Shown here: positions 24,377-34,315 of the stretch, piece after piece
Layout: every line of letters begins with the position of its first letter
How positions within the stretch are numbered: position 1 is the stretch's first letter
NCBI GenBank assembly: GCA_031274925.1
Contig: JAISPL010000030.1
Coordinates: forward strand, 1-64,000
Length of the DNA: 64,000 bases
DNA from: Syntrophobacterales bacterium
Lineage (GTDB): Bacteria; Desulfobacterota; Syntrophorhabdia; Syntrophorhabdales; Syntrophorhabdaceae
Direction of reading: 5' to 3'
The notes under the pieces: model-generated
Databases searched by the model: none
What the model saw: the letters and a program-made list of their open reading frames with translations, nothing else
What the model was told of the DNA's origin: nothing
Translations under genes and position numbers: made by a program

Positions 24377-25240
24377 TTACCTTTCACCCCACTTCAGTTT
24401 AGTCCTCAGGATCTCAAAATAACCTTTTGATGAAGACTTGATGAGTCTCACGAAATGCTGTGATTCTTTCGCAACTACCTCGTCCTCGTATTCAAGAGGG
24501 AACCCGATCTGTCCGTCCAGGGTCAACACAACCCGTTCGTCTTTTGATTTGAGTATTGCCCTGATCGCCACGTCCTTCGAGAGTATCATGGGTCTATTTG
24601 TGAGCATATGAGGTGAGATAGGGGTTATTATAATGTTTTCCAGCGAAGGATAGAGAATTGGCCCTCCTGCCGCAAGCGAATAGCCGGTCGAGCCCGTGGG
24701 AGTCGAGAGTATAAGACCGTCCGCCTTGAAGGTTGTGAGATACTCTTCGTCCACGTAAGTCTCAATATCAATGATCCTGGCCAACGCATCCTTTGTGATA
24801 ACCGCATCGTTCAGGATGGAGAACTCGAAAATATCGGTACCCGCCCTTCTCACGCTTACATCAAGCATCACTCTCTTTGAGACTTTATACTGACCTTTTG
24901 CCGCTTGATCTATCATGAGGGGCAACTCCTCCAGCGAAGTCTCTGTAAGGAAACCGAGGCCCCCGAGATTCACGCCTAGGATTGGGACATCCTTTCCTTT
25001 GAGATTCCTGGAGACACTGAGGAGTGTGCCATCTCCCCCCAGAACGACGATAAATGTCGCCCCGTCGCCGATGTGTTCCCTTTCCACCGATTTATCATAC
25101 GCAACGGCACGAGCCGATTCCTCATCAAGAAAAATATCATGTTCATGCCCGAAGGTATCAAGGATTTTGGAAGCTGTCTTCATGGCGTTTTCATTTCTTC
25201 TTTTGCACACTATGTGAATTGTATTCTTCTTTTTTATCAT
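24377..25240 (-). CDS. nadK: NAD kinase NadK
   Basis: Phosphorylates NAD to NADP. 287 aa. GGDGTLL motif (in VVLGGDGTLLSVSRNL), NLGGLGFLTE, the catalytic/adenine loop DGLILSTPTGSTGYSLAAGG, and TPISPHMLTNRPMIL are all in place. Ribosome site AGGAGAG before ATG 25240. First intact gene of the minus-strand recN operon; the nadK-recN order is common in bacteria. A broken UROD/MetE-like gene lies immediately upstream on the same strand. Confidence 0.97.
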   Translation of the reverse strand: MIKKKNTIHIVCKRRNENAMKTASKILDTFGHEHDIFLDEESARAVAYDKSVEREHIGDGATFIVVLGGDGTLLSVSRNLKGKDVPILGVNLGGLGFLTETSLEELPLMIDQAAKGQYKVSKRVMLDVSVRRAGTDIFEFSILNDAVITKDALARIIDIETYVDEEYLTTFKADGLILSTPTGSTGYSLAAGGPILYPSLENIIITPISPHMLTNRPMILSKDVAIRAILKSKDERVVLTLDGQIGFPLEYEDEVVAKESQHFVRLIKSSSKGYFEILRTKLKWGER

Positions 25241-25254
25241 AGGTACTCTCTCCT

Positions 25255-25883
25255 TCAGATAGAGTGACAGATTCTTGAGAAGTCTGAAAACATCTTTGAC
25301 GGAGCAGTTATGCCGGTATTGAACAGGTTGCGCGTGGCGTGAGCTAGGATGGCTTGATAGGCTATCGTTGCTCGGTCGAACCTCTTATCCTTCAACTCTT
25401 CACACCGAACATTGATTTTGTTCCGGGTAAAGGGAAAAACAACGCTTCTAACTTCATCATCGGACATTGTTGCCTTACTGTTCTCATCCGATATTTTTAG
25501 TATCAGACACACAGGACTTATGGCCTCCTCTCTCGCTGACCGGTAAGGCGAGAGGTCCATGAGGAACGATTGGTAAACATTGAGTACCTTCCGAATAGGC
25601 GAAAATTATCCCAGTCATCCTCTCTTTCCAAGTATTCATGTATTTTTGCGAAGAACTCGTCCGTATTGATGAAAATCCTCCCTTGAGTCTCGTCCACCCG
25701 TATGCTCGGGAAGTTTCCCATTGCCTGAATGTACATATCTTTATAGAAGGAGACTCTAGGCAACGGTTGCCAAAAAAGGATGTCCATCGTGAAGGCGAGT
25801 TTTAAGGCCTGGTTAACGTCCAAGCGGGGCATGATGTCTATCCTTGCTGCCAAGGCGTCTGAAAACCCCAGTCTGTCAACCAT
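25255..25883 (-). pseudogene. Frameshifted UROD/MetE-like gene
   Basis: Two overlapping frames form one broken protein. The first (from 25883) carries DVNQALKLAFTMDILFWQPL, PRVSFYKDMYIQAMGNFPSI and RIFINTDEFF, the N-terminal layout of the anaerobe methyltransferase-like proteins related to uroporphyrinogen decarboxylase and MetE (A.....PFWPQLP....MYxQ..P.....). A one-base loss near 25565 moves the text to the other frame (SFLMDLSPYRSAREEAISPV, CLILKISDEN), corresponding to the VKGQVTGP..L.I.DE segment. The remainder, about half of a normal 350-residue protein, is missing. Enzyme function is lost if the sequence is right. Confidence 0.65.
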
Positions 25884-26447
25884 ATAAAATCATTAACAGA
25901 CAGAAGAGGTATTGTCAATGAAAGATGTGCCTTCTCCCTCCCCCAACAATCCCTCCACCGTTGGCGTCTGTGGATAGAAATGATGGAACGCGGTCGCAGC
26001 GCCAGGTTCTATCATCGGTGAGGCGACAAAGAGACCCCTTCACTGACAGATATCAGGAAGAGAATCCTGAATGACCTCCCCTCTTTTTAAATCTTACCGA
26101 TTCTTGAGCGCGTAAAGAGTATTGAGTTTCGCCTGTGGTCAAGGTATCTCTCAAGGAAAGATGTGGCTCTTACGGAGAAGCCCTTGAAATCCTTTCATAA
26201 GAGCCATACCCTTTTAACGTCATGGAACTTGTGCCTTAAGAATAGGGCTTGCCTCTGAAGAGAGGCGCATGGCATGTCGCAATAGACAAAACAGGAGAGG
26301 ATCTGCATTTCATATCAATGTAAAATGTAAAGGGAATACATGAATAGACAACCAGGAGGAAGGGTGGCGTAAGTTATTACTTGACTTTTGAATGTTATTT
26401 GTATACTATAAATAGTTTTTTTCTAAACCTAGCAGAAGGAGTGTATT
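25884..26447. other. Intergenic region before rplU
   Basis: Divergent gap. It contains an inverted repeat TGGCTCTTA (26164-26172) / TAAGAGCCA (26198-26206) followed by a short T-run, which could be a terminator, and the rplU promoter. No gene is seen. Confidence 0.5.
26381..26409 (+). promoter_or_regulatory. Sigma-70-like promoter for the rplU operon
   Basis: TTGACT (26381-26386), 17-bp spacer, TACTAT (26404-26409). Transcript start would fall about 30 bases before the rplU ATG, leaving a short leader with AGAAGGAG as ribosome site. Confidence 0.65.
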
Positions 26448-26777
26448 ATGTATGCCATTATCAAAAACGGAGGAAAGCAGTACCGGATTGCGGAGGGGAT
26501 GAAAGTAAGACTTGAACTATTCCCGAATGCAGAAGGGGAAGAAGTTGATATAAGGGAAGTCCTCGCGGTAAACAACGAAGCAGAGACGCTGATTGGTAGC
26601 CCTTATGTCGAGGGTGCCCATGTGCAAGGTAAAATCCTCTCCCATGGCAAGGCGAGAAAGGTGACCACATTCAAGTACAAGAGAAGAAAAGATTACAAGA
26701 AGAAAATAGGCCACCGTCAACCCTACACCGAATTGTTCATAGAAAAGATTTTTGTGGAGGCACTTCATGGCGCATAA
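26448..26777 (+). CDS. rplU: 50S ribosomal protein L21
   Basis: 109 aa large-subunit protein. Opens [18 protein letters not shown] and carries [19 protein letters not shown] and [20 protein letters not shown], the classical L21 signature. ATG 26448, ribosome site AGAAGGAG. First gene of a 13-gene chain; rpmA starts inside its last codons. Confidence 0.97.
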   Translation: MYAIIKNGGKQYRIAEGMKVRLELFPNAEGEEVDIREVLAVNNEAETLIGSPYVEGAHVQGKILSHGKARKVTTFKYKRRKDYKKKIGHRQPYTELFIEKIFVEALHGA

Positions 26778-27024
26778 GAAAGCGGGCGGAAGCTCAAGGA
26801 ACGGAAGAGATTCAAGCGGCCAGAGGCTTGGCGTAAAGATTTACGGCGGCCAGGCTATAAAGGCGGGCGCTATCATAGTGAGACAGCACGGCACCAAGAT
26901 TCATGCCGGAAGCAATGTAGGGGTTGGAAGGGATTGGACCCTCTATGCTCTCATTGATGGGGTAGTAAAATTTGACTCCTTCGGAGATGACAGAAAGAGG
27001 GTGAGTGTTTATCCTGCTGAATGA
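26767..27024 (+). CDS. rpmA: 50S ribosomal protein L27
   Basis: 85 aa. [20 protein letters not shown], then [20 protein letters not shown] is the L27 pattern. The start MAHKK means there is no N-terminal Firmicutes-type cleaved extension. ATG 26767 overlaps the rplU stop by 11 bp; its TGA overlaps the obg ATG. Confidence 0.97.
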   Translation: MAHKKAGGSSRNGRDSSGQRLGVKIYGGQAIKAGAIIVRQHGTKIHAGSNVGVGRDWTLYALIDGVVKFDSFGDDRKRVSVYPAE

Positions 27025-28013
27025 AGTTTGTTGATGAAGCACTTGTTCATGTGGAAGCTGGAGATGGCGGTCGGGGCTCGGCGAGCTTTAGAAGAGAAAA
27101 ATATGTCCCCAGAGGTGGACCGGACGGAGGGAACGGTGGAAGGGGGGGGGATGTAGTCGTTACCGGAAAGTCATACCTCACGAGTCTCCTTGATTTCAGA
27201 TACAAACGCATATACAGAGCAGAAAACGGCAAAAACGGCAGTGGCAGGAATAAGAAAGGCAGAGATGGCAGAGATGTGTACATTTCAGTTCCTCTCGGTA
27301 CTGTGGTGTACGATGAAAAAGAAAGAAGCTTTCTATGTGATGTCACAAGGGATGGTGAATCTTTCATAATAGCGAAAGGCGGTAGAGGAGGAAGGGGAAA
27401 CGCCAGTTTCGCGACTTCAGTGCACAGAGCGCCGACCCGGTTTGAGTATGGAGAAGAGGGCGAAGAGAAGGACCTCAGTTTGGTTCTCAAACTCCTTGCC
27501 GATGTCGGCATAGTCGGACTACCTAATGCGGGAAAATCAACTCTTATCAGCCGTCTTACCGATGCAAAACCAAAAATAGGCGACTACCCGTTCACCACGT
27601 TGATTCCCACCCTCGGCGTATGCCGGTCGGATAACGACATGTTCGTGATAGCCGACATCCCAGGCCTTGTCGGAGGGGCTTCGCAGGGGAAGGGGTTAGG
27701 TATTACTTTTTTGAAACATATCGAGAGAACCGGTATGATATTGCTGGTTGTCGACGCTTCGTCGCCTGACCCTGAGAGTGACTATAGAATATTGTGTCAT
27801 GAACTTTCTTCATACAATGAGGAGATAATTGGCAAGAAGAAGATTCTTGTGCTCAACAAAACGGACCTCGTTTCCCATGAGGAGACCGACAAATGGGAAG
27901 CGCTGTTTGTCTCCATGGGAGAAGAGGTAATAAAAGTAAGCGCCCTCAAAGGGTGGGGCATGGAGATGTTGAAAGACGCCATAAGAGAGAAAGGCACTCA
28001 GAGGGTCATCTAA
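27021..28013 (+). CDS. obg: GTPase Obg/CgtA
   Basis: 330 aa ribosome-assembly GTPase. Glycine-rich Obg domain (residues about 1-155): [14 protein letters not shown] and [21 protein letters not shown] domain: G1 [10 protein letters not shown]2 TT in [12 protein letters not shown]3 [17 protein letters not shown]4 NKTD, and G5 SALKGWG. The C-terminal OCT domain of longer Obg proteins is absent. ATGA overlap with rpmA; its TAA overlaps the proB ATG by one base. Confidence 0.97.
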   Translation: MKFVDEALVHVEAGDGGRGSASFRREKYVPRGGPDGGNGGRGGDVVVTGKSYLTSLLDFRYKRIYRAENGKNGSGRNKKGRDGRDVYISVPLGTVVYDEKERSFLCDVTRDGESFIIAKGGRGGRGNASFATSVHRAPTRFEYGEEGEEKDLSLVLKLLADVGIVGLPNAGKSTLISRLTDAKPKIGDYPFTTLIPTLGVCRSDNDMFVIADIPGLVGGASQGKGLGITFLKHIERTGMILLVVDASSPDPESDYRILCHELSSYNEEIIGKKKILVLNKTDLVSHEETDKWEALFVSMGEEVIKVSALKGWGMEMLKDAIREKGTQRVI

Positions 28014-29134
28014 TGACTAACAATGCAAAGACTGGAAACATAAAAAGAATAGTGGTGAAAATAGGAACTTCGGTCCTCTTGGACAAGGAAAATCATGTCT
28101 CCATCGGCAAAATAGAGAAGATTGCCAAACAGGTGAAGGTTCTGAAGGACAAGGGCATTGAGGTGGCTATTGTATCAAGTGGCGCTGTTGCGTGCGGTAT
28201 GGAGACCCTTAACTTGAAGAAAAGGCCTGTGGAGATCGAAAAAAAGCAGGCCCTTGCATCCATAGGCCAGGTGTCCCTCATGAAAATGTACAAGGAGACC
28301 TTCGAAAGGGCGTGGATGAAAGTAGGCCAGATACTCCTCACGCATGAAGATATAAAGAGCAAGACGAAGTGTTTAAATCTAATGAATACTATGAATACTT
28401 TGCTCGCCATGGACATTGTGCCCGTAATCAACGAGAACGACGCCCTCTCATTCAAGGAGATAAAATTCGGAGATAATGACAATCTCTCGGCGCTTATAGC
28501 CCAACTATGCTGTGCCGACCTCCTTCTCCTTCTTTCAGATGTGGAAGGTCTTTACGAGAAAGACCCTAACAAGTATCCTATGGCTAGGATGATCAATGTG
28601 GTGCCCAAGATAGATGCGGACATTGAAAGGCTCGCCGAGGGAACGAAGAGCGAAAAGAGCACCGGAGGTATGGTAAGCAAACTTGAGGCGGCCAAGAAAG
28701 CCGGTTTTTACGGTATCTGTACCAGGATAGTGCACGGAGATGTGCAGGATTGTATCATCCGTACTGTCGGGGGCGAGCAGATCGGGACCCTTTTCTTACC
28801 TGGAAAGAAACTTGCGAGAAGCAAGTGGTGGACTGCGTTTGCTTTCAAGCCCAAGGGGGAAGTTCGGGTCGACGAGGGCGCCGAACTGGCCATACTGCAC
28901 CACGGGAAGAGTCTCCTTCCCTCGGGGATCACGAACATGGAGGGCGACTTCAATCGTGGCGAATGTATTGAGGTGGTGAATGCCTTGGGTGACATTATCG
29001 CGAAAGGCATCACCAACTATGCGTCGTCGGACATTCTTCGCATCAAGGGGCTGAAAAGCGCGGACATAGAGAGGAGATTGGGATACAAGTATGCGGAAGA
29101 GGTTATACACAGAGATAATATGGTGATCATATGA
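28013..29134 (+). CDS. proB: Glutamate 5-kinase ProB
   Basis: First step of proline synthesis from glutamate. 373 aa, the two-domain form: amino-acid-kinase domain ([66 protein letters not shown]) and a C-terminal PUA domain (from about residue 280, [30 protein letters not shown]). Start at ATG 28013, one base into the obg stop. Translationally coupled to proA (ATGA). Confidence 0.97.
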   Translation: MTNNAKTGNIKRIVVKIGTSVLLDKENHVSIGKIEKIAKQVKVLKDKGIEVAIVSSGAVACGMETLNLKKRPVEIEKKQALASIGQVSLMKMYKETFERAWMKVGQILLTHEDIKSKTKCLNLMNTMNTLLAMDIVPVINENDALSFKEIKFGDNDNLSALIAQLCCADLLLLLSDVEGLYEKDPNKYPMARMINVVPKIDADIERLAEGTKSEKSTGGMVSKLEAAKKAGFYGICTRIVHGDVQDCIIRTVGGEQIGTLFLPGKKLARSKWWTAFAFKPKGEVRVDEGAELAILHHGKSLLPSGITNMEGDFNRGECIEVVNALGDIIAKGITNYASSDILRIKGLKSADIERRLGYKYAEEVIHRDNMVII

Positions 29135-30375
29135 GACCTGAAGAACTTGCGAGGGCAGCAAAACGGGCGTCCGACATATGCGCCCATCTTACTACGGAGC
29201 AAAAAGAGAGGGCTCTTAATGCTCTTAAGGGAAGGATAATAAAGGAAAAAGAGTATCTTTTCAAGGAAAATGAAAAAGATATTGAAGAGGCGGTAGCGGC
29301 AGGTTTGGGAAAAGCCATGGTCGATCGCCTGAGGGTGGACAGGAAGGTAGTCAATGAAATGGCGACAAGCCTCGCGGATGTGGCCGTCCTGCCCGACCCT
29401 GTAGGCGAGATAGTGAAAATGTGGAAGAGGCCTAATGGGCTCCATGTCGGGCGAATGAGGATCCCTATTGGGGTGATCCTGGTGATCTACGAATCCCGCC
29501 CCAATGTCACCGTAGAGGCTTTCTCCCTTTGTCTGAAAAGTGGTAACTGCGTGATCCTGAAAGGCGGTTCCGAAGCGCACCATTCCAACATGGCCCTTTA
29601 TCGCCTCATCAAGGAGGCGCTAAAGGAGGCGGCCATACCTGTTGAAGTGGCCCAGCTTGTCGAGACTCGGGACCGAGCTTATATATATGACCTTCTGAAG
29701 GTGGACGAGCTTATCGACCTTGTCATCCCGAGAGGCGGCGAGGCTCTCATTAGGAGCGTGGTTGCCGAGTCCCGCATCCCGGTGCTGAAACATTACAAAG
29801 GCGTATGCCATACCTTCGTGGACCTCACGGCGGATTTGGACATGGCCCGTAAGGTATGCCTCAATGCCAAGATACAGAAGCCTTCCACATGCAATGCAAT
29901 GGAGACTCTTCTCATCCACGAAGGAATCGCAGAAGCTTTTCTGCCCGGCATGGCAGACCTGCTTACAAAACATGGCGTGAGAATCAAAGGCTGTGAAAGA
30001 ACGCGTTGGATTGTGAGTGGAGCCGAGGTGGCCACCGAGGAGGACTGGTATGAAGAGTACCTTGACCTCATTCTTGCCGTTAAGGTAGTAAAAGATATGG
30101 ACGAGGCGATTTCTCATATCAGGAAATACGGCTCAAGTCATACAGAGGCGATTCTCACATCCGATTACGGTAACTCACGGAAGTTTCTCCATGAGGTGAA
30201 TTCTTCTCTGGTGCTTGTTAATGCGTCTACAAGGTTAAATGACGGTTTTCAACTGGGACTTGGAGCAGAAATGGGTATAAGCACCACAAAACTTCATGCC
30301 TTCGGACCCATGGGGCTTGAAGAACTGACGGTAACGAAGTTTATCGGTCTAGGCGATGGACAGTTGAGGACATAG
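29131..30375 (+). CDS. proA: Gamma-glutamyl phosphate reductase ProA
   Basis: 414 aa NADPH-dependent reductase giving glutamate semialdehyde, the second proline step. ALDH fold signatures: [46 protein letters not shown], and the catalytic cysteine segment [16 protein letters not shown]; ending [19 protein letters not shown]. Overlaps the proB stop by 4 bp. The pair proB-proA is complete here; proC is not in the window, although the DUF2520 protein at the end of this chain has a ProC-like Rossmann fold. Confidence 0.97.
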   Translation: MRPEELARAAKRASDICAHLTTEQKERALNALKGRIIKEKEYLFKENEKDIEEAVAAGLGKAMVDRLRVDRKVVNEMATSLADVAVLPDPVGEIVKMWKRPNGLHVGRMRIPIGVILVIYESRPNVTVEAFSLCLKSGNCVILKGGSEAHHSNMALYRLIKEALKEAAIPVEVAQLVETRDRAYIYDLLKVDELIDLVIPRGGEALIRSVVAESRIPVLKHYKGVCHTFVDLTADLDMARKVCLNAKIQKPSTCNAMETLLIHEGIAEAFLPGMADLLTKHGVRIKGCERTRWIVSGAEVATEEDWYEEYLDLILAVKVVKDMDEAISHIRKYGSSHTEAILTSDYGNSRKFLHEVNSSLVLVNASTRLNDGFQLGLGAEMGISTTKLHAFGPMGLEELTVTKFIGLGDGQLRT

Positions 30376-30381
30376 GACATA

Positions 30382-31017
30382 ATGGCGATCGGCATATTCG
30401 GCGGTACCTTCGATCCCGTACATATAGGGCATATGAGGGCAGCGGAAGAAATTAGGGAATCTTTCGGGATAGAGAAAGTTTTCTTTGTGCCAGCCTACAT
30501 CCCTCCCCATAAGAGGGGGAGGAGGGTTTCAGATGTGGATCATAGAATGGAAATGCTCAGGATCGCCGTAAGAAACAACCCATTTCTGAGGCTTTCAGAG
30601 CTGGAAATCAGAAGAGGTGGGATCTCGTACTCCATAGATACCCTTGAGACGTTTGAAAAAAGATATGGGGAGTTATATTTTATCATGGGGCTCGACGCCT
30701 TTCTGGAGATTGATACGTGGCATCGCTACGAGGAACTTTTCTCACACGCGGACTTTGTTATCATGCTCCGTCCGATAGACAGGGACATTTCAGACTCTGC
30801 GATTCTCCCGGAAACCGTGAGACGACTGGTGAGAAAAATCGACGATACCACGCTCCTCCATACCACGGGGAAAAAGATATACCTGAAAAGGGTTACTCAG
30901 CTAGACATATCTTCCACGCAGATACGGGAGGCGCTGAGTCGGAACGAGTCCATCAGATACCTTGTGCCCGAAAGGGTCGAAAGGTTCATAAGCGAAAGGG
31001 GGTTATACAGGGCATAG
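30382..31017 (+). CDS. nadD: Nicotinate-nucleotide adenylyltransferase NadD
   Basis: 211 aa. Adenylates nicotinate mononucleotide in NAD synthesis. GIFGGTFDPVHIGHMRAAEE (nucleotidyltransferase GxFxPxHxGH), PAYIPPHKRG, FIMGLDAFLEIDTWHRYEEL and DISSTQIREAL (the second conserved motif). ATG 30382, 6 bp after proA: the only gap in the chain. Shares its stop base with the rsfS start. Confidence 0.95.
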   Translation: MAIGIFGGTFDPVHIGHMRAAEEIRESFGIEKVFFVPAYIPPHKRGRRVSDVDHRMEMLRIAVRNNPFLRLSELEIRRGGISYSIDTLETFEKRYGELYFIMGLDAFLEIDTWHRYEELFSHADFVIMLRPIDRDISDSAILPETVRRLVRKIDDTTLLHTTGKKIYLKRVTQLDISSTQIREALSRNESIRYLVPERVERFISERGLYRA

Positions 31018-31403
31018 TGGATACAAAGAAAAAGGCCTTATTGACAGGGAAGTTTGCTGATGAAAAGAAAGCACTTGATGTTGCCGTAATTGAGCTCGCA
31101 GGCCTCACCGATATTGCCGATTATTTCGTGCTGGCGAGCGGAACGAGCGACCGGCACGTGAAGGCTATTGCCGACCATGTGGAAAAGAATATGAAGGATG
31201 CCGGCATACGACCCTATTCAATGGAAGGGTACCAGCAGGGAAGATGGGTCATTATTGATTACCGGAATGTGATTGTCCATATATTTATGGAACAGTTGAG
31301 GGAGCTTTACGACCTCGAAAGTCTGTGGATAGAGGCAAAGAGACATAGAATAGAGGGAGAAAATACGCAATTTGAGGTGACCAATGGAGAACGAAAGGCT
31401 TGA
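31017..31403 (+). CDS. rsfS: Ribosomal silencing factor RsfS
   Basis: 128 aa, start GTG 31017 overlapping the nadD stop (TAGTG). Binds L14 and blocks subunit joining in starved cells, by family. Signature: KALDVAVIELAGLTDIADYF, VLASGTSDRHVKAIADHVEK, and MEGYQQGRWVIIDYRNVIVH followed by YDLESLW. nadD-rsfS pairing is widely conserved. It overlaps the dksA-like gene by 20 bp. A far upstream ATG (30717) would read through nadD in another frame and is rejected. Confidence 0.95.
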   Translation: MDTKKKALLTGKFADEKKALDVAVIELAGLTDIADYFVLASGTSDRHVKAIADHVEKNMKDAGIRPYSMEGYQQGRWVIIDYRNVIVHIFMEQLRELYDLESLWIEAKRHRIEGENTQFEVTNGERKA

Positions 31404-31752
31404 GTACTTTAAAAAGATACTGCTGAAGACTCGTGCGGAAATCTTAAACAAGGCTAAGAGACTAAAAGAGGATTCCTACTCGTTGGGAACGGACGGTATT
31501 CAGGATATGGCCGATGCCGCAAGCAATTCATATACCTCCGACATCCTCATGAGCATAAGCGATAACGATCTGTATCTTTTGAAGGATATTGACGGGGCAC
31601 TTGATAAAATTGCCCACGGTACGTATGGAATATGTGAGGATTGCGAAGAAAAGATTAACGAGAAAAGGCTTGAAGCAAATCCTGTGGCAAGGTATTGTAT
31701 TACCTGTAAGAGACATATGGAAGAAAAAAGTGCGGAAAAGCGGGGGATTTAG
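31384..31752 (+). CDS. DksA/TraR-type zinc-finger protein
   Basis: 122 aa. Coiled N-terminal half, a DMADAA motif (compare the DxxDxA tip of DksA, about residue 41), then a four-cysteine zinc finger CEDCEEKINEKRLEANPVAR followed by YCITC. By family, it may act on RNA polymerase with ppGpp or as a stress factor. The acidic tip differs slightly from E. coli DksA. It overlaps rsfS by 20 bp and the TPR gene by 1 bp, so it is coupled to both. Confidence 0.88.
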   Translation: MENERLEYFKKILLKTRAEILNKAKRLKEDSYSLGTDGIQDMADAASNSYTSDILMSISDNDLYLLKDIDGALDKIAHGTYGICEDCEEKINEKRLEANPVARYCITCKRHMEEKSAEKRGI

Positions 31753-33122
31753 TGAAATATAAGCTGTTCTTTTTCCTCTTTTTGCTGTTCTTCGTTTCTT
31801 ATCTGGGTGCCTCTCGCTTGAACCCTGAAAATGTGAGGCTTTACGTAGGATTCGGCAAATTCTACGAAGGCAGTGTCGCCCACTTTGTGGCCATCTCCTT
31901 TGCTTTGGGTGTGCTTGTCTCAATCATTATCGGTTTTTTTTACGATATCAAGGATACCATAGTGAGGTGGAAAGAAAGAAGGAAGGAGAAGAAGCGGTCC
32001 GAGTACCAGGAGATTATAGAAAAGGCGAAGACATACGATCTTAAAGGTGACAGGGACAAGGCCATAGAGAGCCTTGGCCGTCTCTTGAAAAAGGCTCCCG
32101 ATGTCGAGGAATCTTATACGGTCTTGTCGGACATGTATTCCTCCATGAAGGAATATGATAAGGCTGTTGAAATCCTTAATCTTGCGCAGGCACGCCTAGG
32201 TAAGAAAGAAGCCATCCTGCTCCGGGCCGTCAAAGCCCGGCTTGCAATGAAAGATATGCAGAAGGTCGAATCGGGACTTAAGGAGATTATAGCCCTCAAC
32301 GAATCAAGCCTTGAAGCGCTCGTCCTCCTCAGAGATTTTTATATACACAGAAGAAATTGGGATCAGGCCCTTGAAGTAGAAAAGAAACTCCAGAAGTTCA
32401 TAAAGACCGATGAGGAAAAGCGCAGACTCATAGGCATCAGGTTTGAGATTGCGAAAACCCTCTTTGAAAAGGGAAATGGCGACAATGAGGCCGTCTCCCG
32501 GGAAATGAAGGAAATAATCAACGAAAACAAGCGGTTTGTTCCAGCTTACGTGCTTTTGGCCGATGCATACAAGAGCATGGACAAAATGAACGAGGCTGCC
32601 AGAGTATATGGCCGGGGATGGGCTAAGACAGGTCATATGATCTTCCTTCTGAAGATGGAAGATCTTTACATTGACCGAGGAGACCCTGGAGTGATTTTGA
32701 AGATCTACCGGAGAATCCTTGACCTTTCCCCGAAAAATTATCTCACATCTTTTCTTTACGCCAGGCTCTGTCTTCGGTTGGAGATGATTGATGAGGCCCT
32801 TGATACGCTGAATATTCTCTTGGAAGAAGGGCAGGAATTTAGGGGATTGCACAGAGCGATGGCTGAGGGCTATATCCATCGTGGCTTGATGGAAAAAGCG
32901 GTGGAGGAGTTTAGGGTTGCCTTTCCCATGAAACAAATCTATATTCCTTTCACGTGTAACAACTGCCATTCGATGAAGGAGGAATGGACGGATTTTTGCG
33001 AGAGTTGCCTGAGTTGGAGCACCATCTGCGTCCAGAAAGGGAATTTCGTTCTAGCCGAGCCTACGGAAATAAAGATGCTCTCCGAAAGAGAGGACTGGGG
33101 AATGGAAGGACAGAGCTTATGA
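31752..33122 (+). CDS. Membrane-anchored TPR protein with zinc ribbon (LapB-like)
   Basis: 456 aa, GTG start 31752. Two N-terminal membrane segments with a LapA-like look (FFFLFLLFFVSYLGASRLNP and VAISFALGVLVSIIIGFFYD), then a basic linker, six or more TPR units (residues about 80-400) and a C-terminal cysteine pair set CNNCHSMKEEWTDFCESC that can bind iron or zinc as in the rubredoxin-like domain of LapB/YciM. By analogy it may regulate LPS synthesis; the fusion of LapA-like and LapB-like parts in one chain is the notable feature. ATGA overlap with apgM. Confidence 0.75.
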   Translation: MKYKLFFFLFLLFFVSYLGASRLNPENVRLYVGFGKFYEGSVAHFVAISFALGVLVSIIIGFFYDIKDTIVRWKERRKEKKRSEYQEIIEKAKTYDLKGDRDKAIESLGRLLKKAPDVEESYTVLSDMYSSMKEYDKAVEILNLAQARLGKKEAILLRAVKARLAMKDMQKVESGLKEIIALNESSLEALVLLRDFYIHRRNWDQALEVEKKLQKFIKTDEEKRRLIGIRFEIAKTLFEKGNGDNEAVSREMKEIINENKRFVPAYVLLADAYKSMDKMNEAARVYGRGWAKTGHMIFLLKMEDLYIDRGDPGVILKIYRRILDLSPKNYLTSFLYARLCLRLEMIDEALDTLNILLEEGQEFRGLHRAMAEGYIHRGLMEKAVEEFRVAFPMKQIYIPFTCNNCHSMKEEWTDFCESCLSWSTICVQKGNFVLAEPTEIKMLSEREDWGMEGQSL

Positions 33123-34315
33123 TGGAAGACCTTATCGTATCAAATGAACAGAAGATAATCTTTCTTATACTGGATGGGCTTGGAGATATCCCGAACCCGC
33201 TTTATTCCTACCGGACGCCCCTAGAGGCGGCGCAGAAACCGAACATGGACAATCTAGCCTTGGAAGCTGGAATCCTCGGGCGCATGATGCCTGTTGGCGT
33301 AGGGATTACACCCGGCAGCGGCCCTGGACATCTGAGTCTTTTCGGGTACGACCCTGTCAAGTCTGAGATCGGACGGGGGGTTTTGGAAGTGCTGGGTCTT
33401 GATATGGACCTTAAAGACGGGGATCTCGCGGCGAGAGCTAACTTCTGCATCGTGAAGGAAGGCATAGTGACGGATCGCAGGGCAGGAAGGATCCCGACCG
33501 AAGAGTGTCGACGTATTTGCGCCATATTACAGGATGCCATACCGGAGGTGGATGGCGTAAAAGTCATTTTGAAGCCCGGCGAATCTCACAGGTTTGCGGT
33601 GATTTTCAGGGGTAAGGACCTTTCCGACGCCATTACGGATGCCGACCCGCACAAAGATAACAAAGCTTTTGCCCATTCCAGACCAAAGATTGAGACAGCC
33701 TCCTTTGCCGCAAAAGTTGTAAATAGTTTTATCGAAAAGGCCATGGAGGCCATAAAAGGAGAAAAGACGGCGAATGGAGTCCTCTTGAGGGGGTTTTCCA
33801 TGAAGCCGGTCATCCCCGGCTTCCCATCGAAATACAAGATGAGTGCTCTTGCCATCGCAAGCTACCCAATGTACCGTGGCATTGCGAAGGTCTTGGGAAT
33901 GGAGACGAAGGCCGTGCCTGAAGACTACGGGGATGCGGTCAGGATACTCAAAGAAAATTATGACGCATACCAGTTTTTTTTCCTCCACATCAAAGAGACC
34001 GATGTCGCAGGGGAAGACGGTAATTTCCCTGAAAAAGTGAAGGCCATTGAAGCGGTCGACCGGATCATTCCCGACATCTATAGTTTGAATCCACAGGTCT
34101 TGGTAATTACAGGTGACCATTCCACTCCGTGTCCCATGAAAGGGCACAGTTGGCATCCCGTCCCGTTGCTCCTCGTCACCAAAACCGGTGAGAGGGACGG
34201 TATGGTGTTCCATGAGAAGAACTGTGCTCGGGGAAGCATTGGCACAATATACAGCGCCCAGCTCATGTCTTTGGCTCTTGCTCATGCGATGAAGTTTGAT
34301 AAATACGGTGCCTGA
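33119..34315 (+). CDS. apgM: Cofactor-independent phosphoglycerate mutase, archaeal ApgM type
   Basis: 398 aa. Interconverts 3- and 2-phosphoglycerate. Metal/phosphoserine site: FLILDGLGDIPNPLYSYRTP, the nucleophile serine in GSGPGHLSLFGYDP, and the later metal ligands HIKETDVAGEDG, VITGDHSTPCPMKGHSWHPV. This is the archaeal-type family rather than the common bacterial GpmI. ATG 33119 overlaps the TPR gene stop; the further ATG at 33122 is equally usable. It overlaps comF by 20 bp. Confidence 0.93.
   Translation: MMEDLIVSNEQKIIFLILDGLGDIPNPLYSYRTPLEAAQKPNMDNLALEAGILGRMMPVGVGITPGSGPGHLSLFGYDPVKSEIGRGVLEVLGLDMDLKDGDLAARANFCIVKEGIVTDRRAGRIPTEECRRICAILQDAIPEVDGVKVILKPGESHRFAVIFRGKDLSDAITDADPHKDNKAFAHSRPKIETASFAAKVVNSFIEKAMEAIKGEKTANGVLLRGFSMKPVIPGFPSKYKMSALAIASYPMYRGIAKVLGMETKAVPEDYGDAVRILKENYDAYQFFFLHIKETDVAGEDGNFPEKVKAIEAVDRIIPDIYSLNPQVLVITGDHSTPCPMKGHSWHPVPLLLVTKTGERDGMVFHEKNCARGSIGTIYSAQLMSLALAHAMKFDKYGA

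Noticed and set aside
30717-31016. N-terminal extension of rsfS from an ATG inside nadD
   Set aside because: The conserved RsfS text begins after GTG 31017, which overlaps the nadD stop as elsewhere in the chain.
32984-33118. N-terminal extension of apgM
   Set aside because: The extra residues are an out-of-frame reading of the TPR gene's end; ATG 33119 gives the family start and an overlap with the stop.
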